The notes beneath the pieces are model-generated. The model saw nothing but the letters and a program-made list of their open reading frames with translations, did not search any database and was not told where the DNA came from. 64,000 bases of DNA, from NCBI GenBank assembly GCA_963703745.1, contig CAVPFL010000002.1, positions 372,001 to 436,000 on the forward strand, given 5' to 3'. Shown in pieces: positions 17,986 through 26,470 of the stretch. This DNA is from AP-15 sp963703745 (GTDB taxonomy: Bacteria; Pseudomonadota; Alphaproteobacteria; ATCC43930; CGMCC-115725). Position 1 is the stretch's first letter. Every line of letters starts with the position of its first letter. The translations under genes were made by a program, and so were the position numbers.

Positions 17986-18825
17986 ATGGAATTCGGCGCC
18001 TCGATCTTTTTCACCGATTACTCGATCACTCCGGCCGAGTTGGCGGTCGCAATGGAGGAGCGCGGCTTCGATTCGGTGTGGGCGGCCGAGCATTCGCACA
18101 TCCCGGTGCCGCGCCGCACGCGGGCCGACAGCGAGCTGGGCAAGCGCTACTACGATGTGATGGACCCCTTCGTCACCTTGACCGCGGCGGCCTGCTCGAC
18201 CAAGCGGCTCAAAATCGCGACCGGCATCTGCCTCGTCATCCAACGCGACACGATCCAGACCGCGAAGCTCGTCGCCTCGCTCGATCAGGTCTCGGGCGGG
18301 CGTTTCCTGTTCGGCATCGGGGGCGGATGGAACCAGGAGGAGATCGAGAACCACGGCACCGTCTTTGCGACGCGTATGCAGAAAATGCGCGAGCAGATCG
18401 AAGCGATGAAGGCGATCTGGACCGCGACGAAGCCGGAATATCACGGCGAGCTTGTCGATTTCGGCACGATCATGACCTGGCCGAAGCCGATGCAGAAGCC
18501 GCATCCTCCGGTCATTCTCGGCGGCGCCTTTCCATGGGCGGCGCGGCGTGCGATCCGTTACGGTGATGGCTGGTATCCGAACGCCGCAAGCGGCAATCCC
18601 GAGGAATACCTGCCAGCCTTCCGCAAGATGGCGCATGACGCGGGGCGCGATCCTGCCTCCCTGTCGGTCACGATCGGCGGCGCGCCCGACGATCTCGACA
18701 AGCTGAAACGGTTCCGTGACCTCGGCGCTGCGCGGGTCAATGTCAGCCTGATGTCGGAAGCCCCCGACGACATCTTGCCGACATTGGACAAGTGGGCCGG
18801 CTACATCCGCCAACTGCGCGACTGA
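17986..18825 (+). CDS. LLM-class F420-dependent-type oxidoreductase
   Basis: This is a flavin- or F420-dependent TIM-barrel oxidoreductase of the bacterial luciferase superfamily, 279 residues. Family features are MEFGASIFFTDYS, MEERGFDSVWAAEHSHIPV, RLKIATGICLVIQRD, ASLDQVSGGRFLFGIGGGWN and KPHPPVILGGAFPWAARRAIRYGDGW. The ATG at 17986 follows a GGGAGG ribosome site and is preferred over the upstream GTG at 17968. The substrate cannot be told. It precedes a transporter and an amidohydrolase, which suggests uptake and breakdown of an organic acid. Confidence 0.88.
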   Translation: MEFGASIFFTDYSITPAELAVAMEERGFDSVWAAEHSHIPVPRRTRADSELGKRYYDVMDPFVTLTAAACSTKRLKIATGICLVIQRDTIQTAKLVASLDQVSGGRFLFGIGGGWNQEEIENHGTVFATRMQKMREQIEAMKAIWTATKPEYHGELVDFGTIMTWPKPMQKPHPPVILGGAFPWAARRAIRYGDGWYPNAASGNPEEYLPAFRKMAHDAGRDPASLSVTIGGAPDDLDKLKRFRDLGAARVNVSLMSEAPDDILPTLDKWAGYIRQLRD

Positions 18826-18896
18826 GGCGGCGGCAGATCCACCGCACTGCGCAGTGCGAGCGGCAAAGACGTGGGTGGTAGCATCGCCCCCTCGTG

Positions 18897-18914
18897 ACAC
18901 CGGCGCAAGCCGGT
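18897..18914. repeat. REP-like hairpin with GCAA tetraloop
   Basis: CACCGGC and GCCGGTG flank a GCAA loop of the stable GNRA type. It lies in the 334-bp gap 18826-19159, which otherwise contains no recognisable gene. A second short palindrome (ACTGCGCAGT) occurs at 18844. Confidence 0.5.
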
Positions 18915-19159
18915 GCCCCGCCTCTGCCCGAGATGACGGAAGGGGCCGGGGGCCATTTCATGCTATTGCGTCTCACTGACGCGAACTTGCACCGTCGGGA
19001 GGCTGGGTCCATCGTCCGATGTAGGACTTATGGGCAAAGGACCACACGAAGTCCGGCCACGGGGACCAAAGGTTGAGCGGCTGCCGGAGACATACTTGAG
19101 CCTGACGGTGCGGCAATCAATAGATCGGCCAAAAGGGCAGGGGAGGGAAGGAAAACGCG

Positions 19160-20452
19160 ATGTTGGCCTGGCTGCGCGATCTAACTTCGCCGGAACGCCG
19201 GACGATGCTCGCCTGCTGGGGCGGCTGGACCTTGGACGGCTTCGATCAGCAGCTCTACAGCTACGTCGTCCCCACGGTCATTGCGGTATGGGGCATGTCG
19301 ACCGGCGCCGCCGGCACGATCGGCACAGTCACCGTCGTGACATCAGCTTTCGGCGGCTGGTTTGCCGGGACGCTCTCGGACCGTTTCGGCCGCGTGCGCA
19401 TGCTGCAGATCGCGATCCTGTGGTATTCGATCTTTACCTTCCTGTGCGGCTTCGCCCAGAGCTTCGAGCAGCTGTTCATCCTGCGCGGCCTGCACGGGCT
19501 CGGGTTCGGTGGCGAATGGGCCACCGGCGCGGTGCTGATGGGCGAGGTCATTCGCGACAAGTATCGCGGCCGCGGCGTCGGCTTCGTGCAGACCGGTGCC
19601 GCCGTCGGTCCGGGCTTGGCAGCGCTCGTCTACGCCGGCCTCTACGCCGTTCTGCCCGAAACGATCGCGTGGCGGGCGCTGTTCTGGGTCGGCATCTTGC
19701 CCGGCCTGTTCGTGCTGTGGATCCGCCGCAGCATTCCGGAATCGGAAGCGTTCGAGGGGCTGCGCAACAGCAGCACGCAACCCGGTATCGCCCACCTGCT
19801 CTCGGCGTTTCGCGGGCCGTATCTGTGGCTGACGGTGAAAGTGTCGCTGATGGTCATGGGTGCGCAAGGTGGTGTGTGGGCCGTGGGGTTCTGGATGCCG
19901 ACCTATCTGCGCACGGTGCGCCATCTCACCGCCTCCGGCACCGGGCTCTACGTCGCGGTTCAGCAATTTGGGGCGCTGATCGGGTTCCTGCTCGGCGCCT
20001 ATCTCGCCGACGCGATCGGCCGGAAATCAACTTTCATGATCTCGGCTATCGCGACAATCATCATGGTGCTCGTCTATCTGTACGTGCCGGTTGGCGACAC
20101 CGGTCTCTTGCTGCTCGGGATCCCGCTAAACACCGCAATCCTAATGAAGTTCGCGCCGATGGGCCCGTTCATGACCGAGCTCTACCCGACCAGCGTCCGC
20201 GGCACCGGCCAGGGGTTCTGCTACAATGCCGGCCGGGCGATCGGCTCGGTGTTCATGACCGCGATCGGCTTTGCGACGGCGGTAATGCCGCTCGGGGCGG
20301 CGATCGCGTTATTCTCGACTTTGGCCCACGCGCTGATGATCGTCATGCTGTTGCTGCTCCCTGAGACGCGCGGGCGCGCCATCGCGAGCCTCGAGGCCGA
20401 AGTGCCGGATGCGGTGGCCTATCCCTCCCAAGCGGCTGTTGGGCGCGGTTAA
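19160..20452 (+). CDS. MFS transporter, aromatic/organic acid:H+ symporter type
   Basis: This inner-membrane secondary transporter has 430 residues and about 12 membrane segments. GWTLDGFDQQLYSYVVP at the N-terminus is the DGxD-like motif of the AAHS (4-hydroxybenzoate/benzoate) and related sugar-porter groups. GTLSDRFGRVRML is the loop 2-3 signature, and AYLADAIGRKSTFM is its repeat in the second half. GFGGEWATGAVLMGEVIRDKYRG is typical of AAHS and metabolite:H+ symporters. GGAGGGAAGGAAAACGCG sets the ATG. The amidohydrolase starts 68 bp later on the same strand and may act on the imported substrate. Confidence 0.88.
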   Translation: MLAWLRDLTSPERRTMLACWGGWTLDGFDQQLYSYVVPTVIAVWGMSTGAAGTIGTVTVVTSAFGGWFAGTLSDRFGRVRMLQIAILWYSIFTFLCGFAQSFEQLFILRGLHGLGFGGEWATGAVLMGEVIRDKYRGRGVGFVQTGAAVGPGLAALVYAGLYAVLPETIAWRALFWVGILPGLFVLWIRRSIPESEAFEGLRNSSTQPGIAHLLSAFRGPYLWLTVKVSLMVMGAQGGVWAVGFWMPTYLRTVRHLTASGTGLYVAVQQFGALIGFLLGAYLADAIGRKSTFMISAIATIIMVLVYLYVPVGDTGLLLLGIPLNTAILMKFAPMGPFMTELYPTSVRGTGQGFCYNAGRAIGSVFMTAIGFATAVMPLGAAIALFSTLAHALMIVMLLLLPETRGRAIASLEAEVPDAVAYPSQAAVGRG

Positions 20453-20519
20453 GGCCTCGCGCCCGCGTCGCGCGTCCGTTAGGATCATCGTATCGCACGC
20501 ATCCGAAAGGAGACGGGTC

Positions 20520-21647
20520 ATGGCTCGCGCTTACAACACGATCGATGCCGACGGCCATATTCTGGAGCCGCTCGATCTGTGGGATAAATACATCGATCCC
20601 GAATACCGCGAGCGCCGGCCGCGCTTTACCATCGACGACAACGGCAAGGAGCGCCTCACCGTCGAAGGCAAATTGCTGGGTAATCCGCGGGGGATCGGTA
20701 GCCTCGGTGCAGTCGGAGTCCGGCAGGGTGCGGTAAAGCCCGACAGCCTCAAATACGGTGACGGCAAGAAGGGTGGGTTCGACCCGCACGCCCGCATCGT
20801 CGACATGGACGCGGACGGGATCGACGCGGCTTTTCTGTATCCGAGCCTCGGCTTGTTTGCCGGTGCCGTCGAGGACTCCGGGCTCGCGGCCGCGATGTGC
20901 CGCGCTTATAACCGCTGGCTCGCCGATTACTGCAAGCCCTATCCCGAGCGTCTGTTCGGGGTCGCGATGCTGCCGATGCAGTCGGTCGACCTAGCGATCG
21001 ACGAGATGCGCTATGCGCGCGAAAAGCTCGGGATGCGCGGCGGGTTCCTGCGGCCGAACCCGTACCACGGCAACAAGATGATCAGCGACCCGATGTACGA
21101 GCCGTTCTGGACGATGGCCGAGGAGCTCGACTTTTCGATCGGCTTTCACGAGGGCTCGACCACCGCGATGCCGACCGTCGGCGTCGACCGCTTTGAGACG
21201 GACCGCGCGGCACGCCACATGATCAGCCATACGATGGAGATGATGCTGGCGGCGCTGAGCGTGATCTGGGGCGGTGTCGTCGACCGCCACCCGCGACTGC
21301 GCATCGCGTTCCTCGAATTGGGCGGTGGCTGGATGGCACCCTGGCTCGACCGCATGGACCGGCATTTCGACGACCGGGGATTTAACGAAACCGCGCCGAA
21401 GATGCGGCCGAGCGAGCTGTTCCAGCGCAATTGCTGGATCTCGTTCGAGCCGGTCGAGGACAGCATCGCCGTGCTCGCCGATTATATCGGCCCGCACAAG
21501 ATCATGTGGGCGACCGATTATCCGCACCAGGACGGCTTCTTCCCGGGAGCGCCGCAGATGCTGCGCGATCGGCTCGGACCGTTGTCGCCGGCGGCGAAGC
21601 ATCAAGTCATGGCCGGTGGTGCGATGGGCTTTTACGCCCTAAACTGA
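20520..21647 (+). CDS. Amidohydrolase-family metal-dependent hydrolase/decarboxylase
   Basis: This is an amidohydrolase_2 protein of 375 residues, in the group that includes ACMSD-like decarboxylases and predicted TIM-barrel hydrolases. The metal motif is written DADGHILEP (the usual DxDxH). Later blocks are DMDADGIDAAFLYPS, GGFLRPNPYHGN, SIGFHEGSTTAMPTVG, HTMEMMLAALSVIWGG, LRIAFLELGGGW and IMWATDYPHQDGFFPGA, the last carrying the metal-binding Asp. ATG 20520 has AAAGGAGA upstream. The substrate is unknown. Confidence 0.88.
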   Translation: MARAYNTIDADGHILEPLDLWDKYIDPEYRERRPRFTIDDNGKERLTVEGKLLGNPRGIGSLGAVGVRQGAVKPDSLKYGDGKKGGFDPHARIVDMDADGIDAAFLYPSLGLFAGAVEDSGLAAAMCRAYNRWLADYCKPYPERLFGVAMLPMQSVDLAIDEMRYAREKLGMRGGFLRPNPYHGNKMISDPMYEPFWTMAEELDFSIGFHEGSTTAMPTVGVDRFETDRAARHMISHTMEMMLAALSVIWGGVVDRHPRLRIAFLELGGGWMAPWLDRMDRHFDDRGFNETAPKMRPSELFQRNCWISFEPVEDSIAVLADYIGPHKIMWATDYPHQDGFFPGAPQMLRDRLGPLSPAAKHQVMAGGAMGFYALN

Positions 21648-21714
21648 CGCCCGCTAGGGTCCTCCGCCTTGCCCCGATTGCGCTCGGGGCAAGGCGGCCG
21701 TCAACAGAACGGGG

Positions 21715-22536
21715 TCAGTTTGCCGGCGGAAAGAACACCAGGGTGCGCACCTCGATGCTTTCCCGCGGCGGTGCGTCGGGGGTCAGCGGGTTGTCGAACG
21801 AGGTGTGGAACGACAGACGGGCGCGGCCGTCATTGGCGCTGTCGTGGACCCGTATGAACAGCACCTCGTCGGGCTGCTGATCCGAGAAATAGTACCAGCG
21901 GTGCGCCGGGTTGTAGGCGACCCGCGAGGTCTCGCCGCGGACATGGGCATAGACGAGATCGCTGGCTATCAGATCGCCATCGGTGAAGCTGCGCGCGTCG
22001 CACAGCGCCAGCGGAGAATCCTGCACCGGCCCGCGGATCGGGCGCCATACATTGACGATGCCAAAGCGGTGCTTCAGGAGCTCTTCGGCGTCGGCGCCCA
22101 GGTGGTCGCGCACCCGGCGCGGCGCCGAGTTCACCGTATGGTCGTTGTGCACTTGCCGTGAGGGCTTGGCCAGGCCCTCACGTGTGGCATTGCGCACATT
22201 GTGGTCAAAGACAAAGACGCGGCTGGCGCCCAATTTGTCCTTCAACAGCTGCTCGACCTCCGGGTAGTAGACGCGCTTGATCTCCGCGGGATCATAGAAA
22301 TTGGCCACCGCAGTCGGCGCCTTGACCAGCGCGAAACCGTTGCGGTCCAGCGTGAACTCGGCTTCGCGGCCCCGCGCGTCCTCGATCGTGACCTCGTGTG
22401 GATCGTCGGTGCCGCTCCAGCGCGGCACGCCGGGCGGTGGCTCGATGCGATAGGCGGCCGGCTTTTCGTTGCCGCGTATCAGGTAATGGAGTGTCGTGTT
22501 GAGGGTTTTGGGCGTTATGGCGGCATCGAGCGGCAT
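21715..22536 (-). CDS. CmcJ/NvfI-family (AsaB-like) oxidoreductase, paralogue 1
   Basis: The protein (273 residues) belongs to the family containing the cephamycin protein CmcJ and fungal AsaB/GA4-desaturase-like enzymes. Members resemble Fe(II)/2-oxoglutarate oxygenases but are poorly characterised. Putative metal ligands are His130 and Asp132 in VHNDHTV, with His212 in NPAHRWYYFSDQQPDE and His244 in LSFHTSFDNP. The family block FGIVNVWRPIRGPVQDSPLALCD is also present. ATG 22536 has AGGAGTCC upstream. It converges with the amidohydrolase. A second, diverged copy lies at 37389-38225. Confidence 0.85.
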   Translation of the reverse strand: MPLDAAITPKTLNTTLHYLIRGNEKPAAYRIEPPPGVPRWSGTDDPHEVTIEDARGREAEFTLDRNGFALVKAPTAVANFYDPAEIKRVYYPEVEQLLKDKLGASRVFVFDHNVRNATREGLAKPSRQVHNDHTVNSAPRRVRDHLGADAEELLKHRFGIVNVWRPIRGPVQDSPLALCDARSFTDGDLIASDLVYAHVRGETSRVAYNPAHRWYYFSDQQPDEVLFIRVHDSANDGRARLSFHTSFDNPLTPDAPPRESIEVRTLVFFPPAN

Positions 22537-22914
22537 GTTTGGACTCCTCCGATGTTGAGCTCGCTTTGCGGTAAATTTCAGTCTTAGCGCGTCACGATTT
22601 GTGGAGCGCAGCGAAACGTCACGACGTTCCACTACTCCACGTCCTCGTGTGGGTGTCAATCGCGATTACAAAATCGACCCGTGAAGGAAGTTATTTTAGC
22701 AGATATAGATTGTTCTTTGTGCTGCGCTCGAAGGCTCGCCTGAGGCGCGGGTGATCTGACTGATCTCGCTGGCGCAGCGACGCCACAGAAATTGCATTGA
22801 AATACAGTAGAACCATTCCCAGAGATCGCCTCGTAGGGGACGTGAGCCGCTACGAAAATGCGCTTTTCGGCTTTAGCTCCGCTCGGACATTGCCTTCGGG
22901 AGAGGGGTGGCCGG
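22537..22914. other. Intergenic region, no gene seen
   Basis: The 378 bp contain an AT-richer stretch at about 22660-22700 that could be the promoter for the CmcJ-like gene. The sequence CGTCACGA occurs twice, near 22589 and 22617. No ORF with a credible motif was found. Confidence 0.4.
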
Positions 22915-23913
22915 CTATGTGACCCCGGCCGCGCTGTACGCATCAAAGATCAGTCGGACCGCGTGCGCGCATTCGCTCGCCGGGATCGGCGGCGGGTCGC
23001 CGCGCCCGTACGCTTCCAGTGCCTCTCTGACTGCACGCGGGTAGCCGGCCACCCATTCCGGCGGCTGCGGGATGGTCTCGTCGCGACCGGGGGCGAGGAT
23101 GAGCAAGCCGCCTGGCACCTGGCGCAGCAACAGCCGCTCTCCGGCGACCTTCTGCTCGCCGTCGGTCTGGTTCGCGGGCCAAGTCGGCATCGTGTAGCCG
23201 ACCTCGTTGTGAAACAATATGCCGCTCGGCGTCCGCATCGTGGCGAGCGCGTAATCCTCGACCTCGACGCCATGCGCCCGCCGGCTGACGACGGCGGAAA
23301 CGACTTGGAGTTCCTCGCCGGTGACGAACCGCGCGATGTCGAAGCCGTGTCCCCCGAGATTGAGCAGCGCGCCGCCGCCCGCTTGCGACTTCTCGGCCAT
23401 CCAAGGCGAGTCCCATTCGATATAGCGCCGCATCGTCGGACGGATCCCGCGATAGACGATGTGCGAGATCCGGCCGAACTCGCCGGCTGCGATCATGCGT
23501 TTAACGGTCACCGCCCAGAACGAGTAGCGGACCATGAACGGGACCCCGACCCATGCTCCCTTCTCGGCGGCAAGGCTCGCGAGAGCCGCGACCGTGTCGG
23601 GATCGGTGCCCCACGGCTTTTCCATGATGAATGGGATGCCGGCATCGACGAGAAAGCGAAAGGTCTCCGGCATGTCGCAGTGTCGGCCGAGGGCAATGGC
23701 AAATTCCGGCCGCGTCGCCTCGATCATCTGACGATAGTCGGTGAACGGCGTGCTGCCAAAGCGCTCAGCGCGATCCTTGGCGATCCTTTCAGTGCGGTCG
23801 GAGACCCCGACGATGTCACATCCGAGATCGCGCAGGATGCGCAGATATGCCGCGTCGTAGGCAGAGTGCCAATGACTGACGTCGATCGCGGCCACGCGCT
23901 TCGGCATCCTCAC
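22915..23913 (-). CDS. Gfo/Idh/MocA-family NAD(P)-dependent oxidoreductase
   Basis: This predicted sugar or polyol dehydrogenase has 332 residues. A Rossmann-type N-terminus (RVAAIDVSHWHSAYDAAYLRIL, GCDIVGVSDRT) precedes EATRPEFAIALG and the signature IPFIMEKPWG, equivalent to the usual EKP motif with its catalytic Lys. The C-terminal alpha/beta domain contains GGGALLNLGGHGFDIARFVTG, with the conserved GxHxxD pattern. The substrate is not predictable. It is the last gene of a leftward series that includes GST, VOC and acyl-CoA dehydrogenase genes. Confidence 0.88.
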   Translation of the reverse strand: MRMPKRVAAIDVSHWHSAYDAAYLRILRDLGCDIVGVSDRTERIAKDRAERFGSTPFTDYRQMIEATRPEFAIALGRHCDMPETFRFLVDAGIPFIMEKPWGTDPDTVAALASLAAEKGAWVGVPFMVRYSFWAVTVKRMIAAGEFGRISHIVYRGIRPTMRRYIEWDSPWMAEKSQAGGGALLNLGGHGFDIARFVTGEELQVVSAVVSRRAHGVEVEDYALATMRTPSGILFHNEVGYTMPTWPANQTDGEQKVAGERLLLRQVPGGLLILAPGRDETIPQPPEWVAGYPRAVREALEAYGRGDPPPIPASECAHAVRLIFDAYSAAGVT

Positions 23914-23974
23914 GGCGATCCTCCCTACCGAGGGTCCGCCGCGGCGCCGCCTCAGGCGCCGCGGCGCAGCTCGA

Positions 23975-24667
23975 CTACTCTGCAGCGGCCCTTGTGGGCT
24001 CGATGAACCGCGACACCCACTTATTGCGACGCTTCAGGCCGTCGCGATACATCGCTTCGAAGTCGGCTGGCGGGAAGGAGTGGGTGGAACCCCGCTGGAG
24101 GAGCGCTTCCATCCATGCCTTCAGCCGCGGGAACTTTTCGATATGGCCGAGTTTCTTGACCCGGTCGAGGAAGTAATAGCGCTGCAGAAACGGGGCATAC
24201 GCGGCATCGACCAGCGAATATTTGGTGCCGTTGAAGAAGGGGCCGCTGCCCTGCTTTTCGAGCGCCTTTTCGAGCCGCTCGAACGGCACCGGGATCTGCT
24301 CGGCCGCCTTGTTGTAATCGGCCTCGGTGTCGGCATACGCGGTCGCCGTCACGATGCTGGCAAAGGTCGGCACATAATCGGTCCAGGCGCGATTGCCGGC
24401 GCGCTCGATCGGGTCCTCGGGATGCAGCCGTGGCGCGATCGTTTCGTCCAAGTACTCGTTGATGGCATTTGACTCGAACAACGACACCTTGTCGTCGATG
24501 GTCAGAGCCGGAACCTTCTTGTGCGGCGAGATCGCGAGAAACCAATCGGGCCGATTGTCGGGCTCGATGTGGCGGAGCTCAAACTCGGTCTTCTTTTCGC
24601 GAAAGACGATCGCCGAGCGCTGCACCCAGGGGCAGGTCTTGAAGCTGACGAGCATATATTTCGCCAT
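23975..24667 (-). CDS. Glutathione S-transferase family protein
   Basis: This cytoplasmic protein of 230 residues has a thioredoxin-fold N-terminal domain (MLVSFKTCPWVQRSAIVF, ISPHKKVPALTIDDKVSLFESNAINEYLDE). The VPALTID and ESNAI blocks form the glutathione site. An all-helical C-terminal domain follows, with KYSLVDAAYAPFLQRYYFLDRV in place of the usual SxAD motif. The start at MAKYMLVS (24667) follows TCGGAGGCCGCC; an in-frame upstream start would add only a short unconserved leader. Confidence 0.9.
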   Translation of the reverse strand: MAKYMLVSFKTCPWVQRSAIVFREKKTEFELRHIEPDNRPDWFLAISPHKKVPALTIDDKVSLFESNAINEYLDETIAPRLHPEDPIERAGNRAWTDYVPTFASIVTATAYADTEADYNKAAEQIPVPFERLEKALEKQGSGPFFNGTKYSLVDAAYAPFLQRYYFLDRVKKLGHIEKFPRLKAWMEALLQRGSTHSFPPADFEAMYRDGLKRRNKWVSRFIEPTRAAAE

Positions 24668-24792
24668 GGCGGCCTCCGATGACTTGTTGGAGAGCCGCCA
24701 TGATCGCACGCATACCCGGCTCGGTTAAGCACAAATCGTCGACCCTCCCACCCCGAGCTCCGCCTGGGGAGGAAGGAATAGGAAGGGAAGGC

Positions 24793-25182
24793 TCAGCCCC
24801 CCTGAGGTACCGGGCCGTATGGCTGAGTGATCAGCTCGAGCAAATGGCCGTTGGGGTCGTCGAAATAGACGCCGCGGCCGCCATAGAGATGATTGATCTC
24901 GCCAGGCCGCTCGCGGCGGAAATTCGCGTAGTGGGCGACACCGGCAGCTCGGATGCGGGCGAGAGCGGCGTCGAACTCTGCTTCGCTCACTAGAAAGGCA
25001 TAGTGTTGCGGGCGGAAGCCCTCCGAGTCGGAAAAATCGAGGGTGACGCCGTTGCCGGTCTTGACCGGGACGAAGTGGCCCCATTCAGGTCCCGCTTCCA
25101 GGTTCAGGATGTCGGCCAAAAATTTGGCGGAAGCCCATTTGTCCTTCGCCGGGATGATCGTGTGGTTCAGCTCGACACTCAT
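24793..25182 (-). CDS. VOC-family (glyoxalase-like) protein
   Basis: This small metalloenzyme-fold protein of 129 residues has two beta-alpha-beta-beta-beta modules. It begins LNHTIIPAKDKWASAKFLADIL and continues FRPQHYAFLVSEAEFDAALARI. GGRGVYFDDPNGHLLELIT is the hallmark C-terminal block, with the metal-binding Glu. ATG 25182 has AAAAGGAGCG upstream and is favoured over an ATG six codons earlier. Its activity (isomerase, dioxygenase or binding protein) cannot be told. Confidence 0.9.
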   Translation of the reverse strand: MSVELNHTIIPAKDKWASAKFLADILNLEAGPEWGHFVPVKTGNGVTLDFSDSEGFRPQHYAFLVSEAEFDAALARIRAAGVAHYANFRRERPGEINHLYGGRGVYFDDPNGHLLELITQPYGPVPQGG

Positions 25183-25206
25183 CTGTGCGCTCCTTTTCAA
25201 TGCGGC

Positions 25207-26343
25207 CTACCGCACCCCGTCAGCGAGCCGCGATAGATGATAGGTGGGGTCGCCGAACAAATGTTCGATGACCATGCAGCGGCGGAAATAATGGCCGACG
25301 GCATATTCCTCGGTCATGCCGATGCCGCCGTGCAGCTGGACAGCGTTTTGCGCGACAAAGCGGCTGGCCTGGCCGACCCCGACCTTGGCCATCGCGATGT
25401 TGCGGGCCCGTTCCGCGGGATCGGGCTCGTCGACCGTCATCGCCGCCAGCATCGCCATGCTGCGACCCCGCTCCAGGGCGATCAGCATCTCCGCGGCACG
25501 GTGTTGCAATACCTGATTCTGGCCGATCGGTTTGCCGAACTGCTGGCGCGTCTTCAAATATTCGAGCGTCATCGCGTGCATCACTTCCATCGCGCCGACC
25601 GCCTCGGCCGAAGTGGCGGCGATCCCGGCCTCGACCACCCGTTCGATGACCGGAAAGGCGCGGCCGGGCTCGCCCAAAACGTCGTCGGTCGCTATCTCAA
25701 CCGCGCTTAGCGAAATCTCAGCCGCACGGGTGCCGTCGCGCATCCGATAGGACCGGCGCGCCACGCCGTTGGCCTCCGCATCGACGAGAAATAGCCCGAT
25801 ACCGTCGGAGTCGTCCCGCGCGCCCCTGACGCGCGCGCTGACGATCAGCTTTTGCACCCCGTCGCCGTGTGCGACGACGCTCTTGGCGCCGTCGAGCACC
25901 CAGCCGTGTCCGGTCGGCTTTGCTGTGGTCAGGACATCGGTAAGGTCGTAGCGCGCCTGTCGTTCGCCATGGGCGAAGGCCAGTGTCACGCGGCCTTCGG
26001 CAACCTGCGGCAGGATCGCCTTTTTCTGCGCGTCGCTGCCGGCGAGGCGCAGCGTGGTGCCGCCAAGCACTACCGTCGCCAGATACGGCTCGAGCGCCAG
26101 CACCCGGCCGAAGGCCTCCATGACCAGCATGATCTCGATCGCGCCGCCGCCAAACCCGCCATCCTCCTCTTCGAAAGGCAGGCCAAGCAGCCCCTGCTCG
26201 GCATAGCGCGCCCACATCTGGGAGCTGAAACCGTCGGGCTCGGCGAGATAGCCCCGCCGCTGGGCGAAGCTGTAATGGTCGGCGAGCAGACGGTCGATAA
26301 ACTCGCGCAGGAGCCGCTGCTCGTCGGAAAATTCGAAATCCAT
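25207..26343 (-). CDS. Acyl-CoA dehydrogenase, PimD-like small partner
   Basis: This is an FAD-dependent acyl-CoA dehydrogenase of 378 residues. MDFEFSDEQRLLREFIDRLLADHY and EEDGGFGGGAIEIMLVMEAFGR resemble the small (PimD-type) subunit of pimeloyl-CoA dehydrogenase. Later blocks include TLAFAHGERQARYDL, YLKTRQQFGKPIGQNQVLQHRAAEM and NAVQLHGGIGMTEEYAVGHYFRR, the last being the usual C-terminal signature. It lies directly downstream of the larger PimC-like protein on the same strand, so the two may form a heteromer that oxidises a dicarboxylyl- or other acyl-CoA. The substrate is an inference. Confidence 0.88.
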   Translation of the reverse strand: MDFEFSDEQRLLREFIDRLLADHYSFAQRRGYLAEPDGFSSQMWARYAEQGLLGLPFEEEDGGFGGGAIEIMLVMEAFGRVLALEPYLATVVLGGTTLRLAGSDAQKKAILPQVAEGRVTLAFAHGERQARYDLTDVLTTAKPTGHGWVLDGAKSVVAHGDGVQKLIVSARVRGARDDSDGIGLFLVDAEANGVARRSYRMRDGTRAAEISLSAVEIATDDVLGEPGRAFPVIERVVEAGIAATSAEAVGAMEVMHAMTLEYLKTRQQFGKPIGQNQVLQHRAAEMLIALERGRSMAMLAAMTVDEPDPAERARNIAMAKVGVGQASRFVAQNAVQLHGGIGMTEEYAVGHYFRRCMVIEHLFGDPTYHLSRLADGVR

Positions 26344-26370
26344 CTGCAGCTCCGCTTACATGCCATCTTC

Positions 26371-26456
26371 ATCACCGGGCTTGGCCCGGTGATCCACGCT
26401 ACGGTGGTACGGACAGGCAGTGTCCGTCACGTGGATGGCCGGATCAAGTCCGGCCA
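26371..26456. repeat. Nested palindromic element between the acyl-CoA dehydrogenase genes
   Basis: Three stems can be drawn. ATCACCGGGC/GCCCGGTGAT has a 3-base loop at 26371-26393. TGGCCGGA/TCCGGCCA has a 5-base loop at 26436-26456. ATCCAC/GTGGAT (26392-26397 with 26431-26436) brackets the centre. This is REP/BIME-like. In mRNA it could also stabilise or separate the two gene messages. Confidence 0.6.
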
Positions 26457-26470
26457 TTGACCGATGGTGT

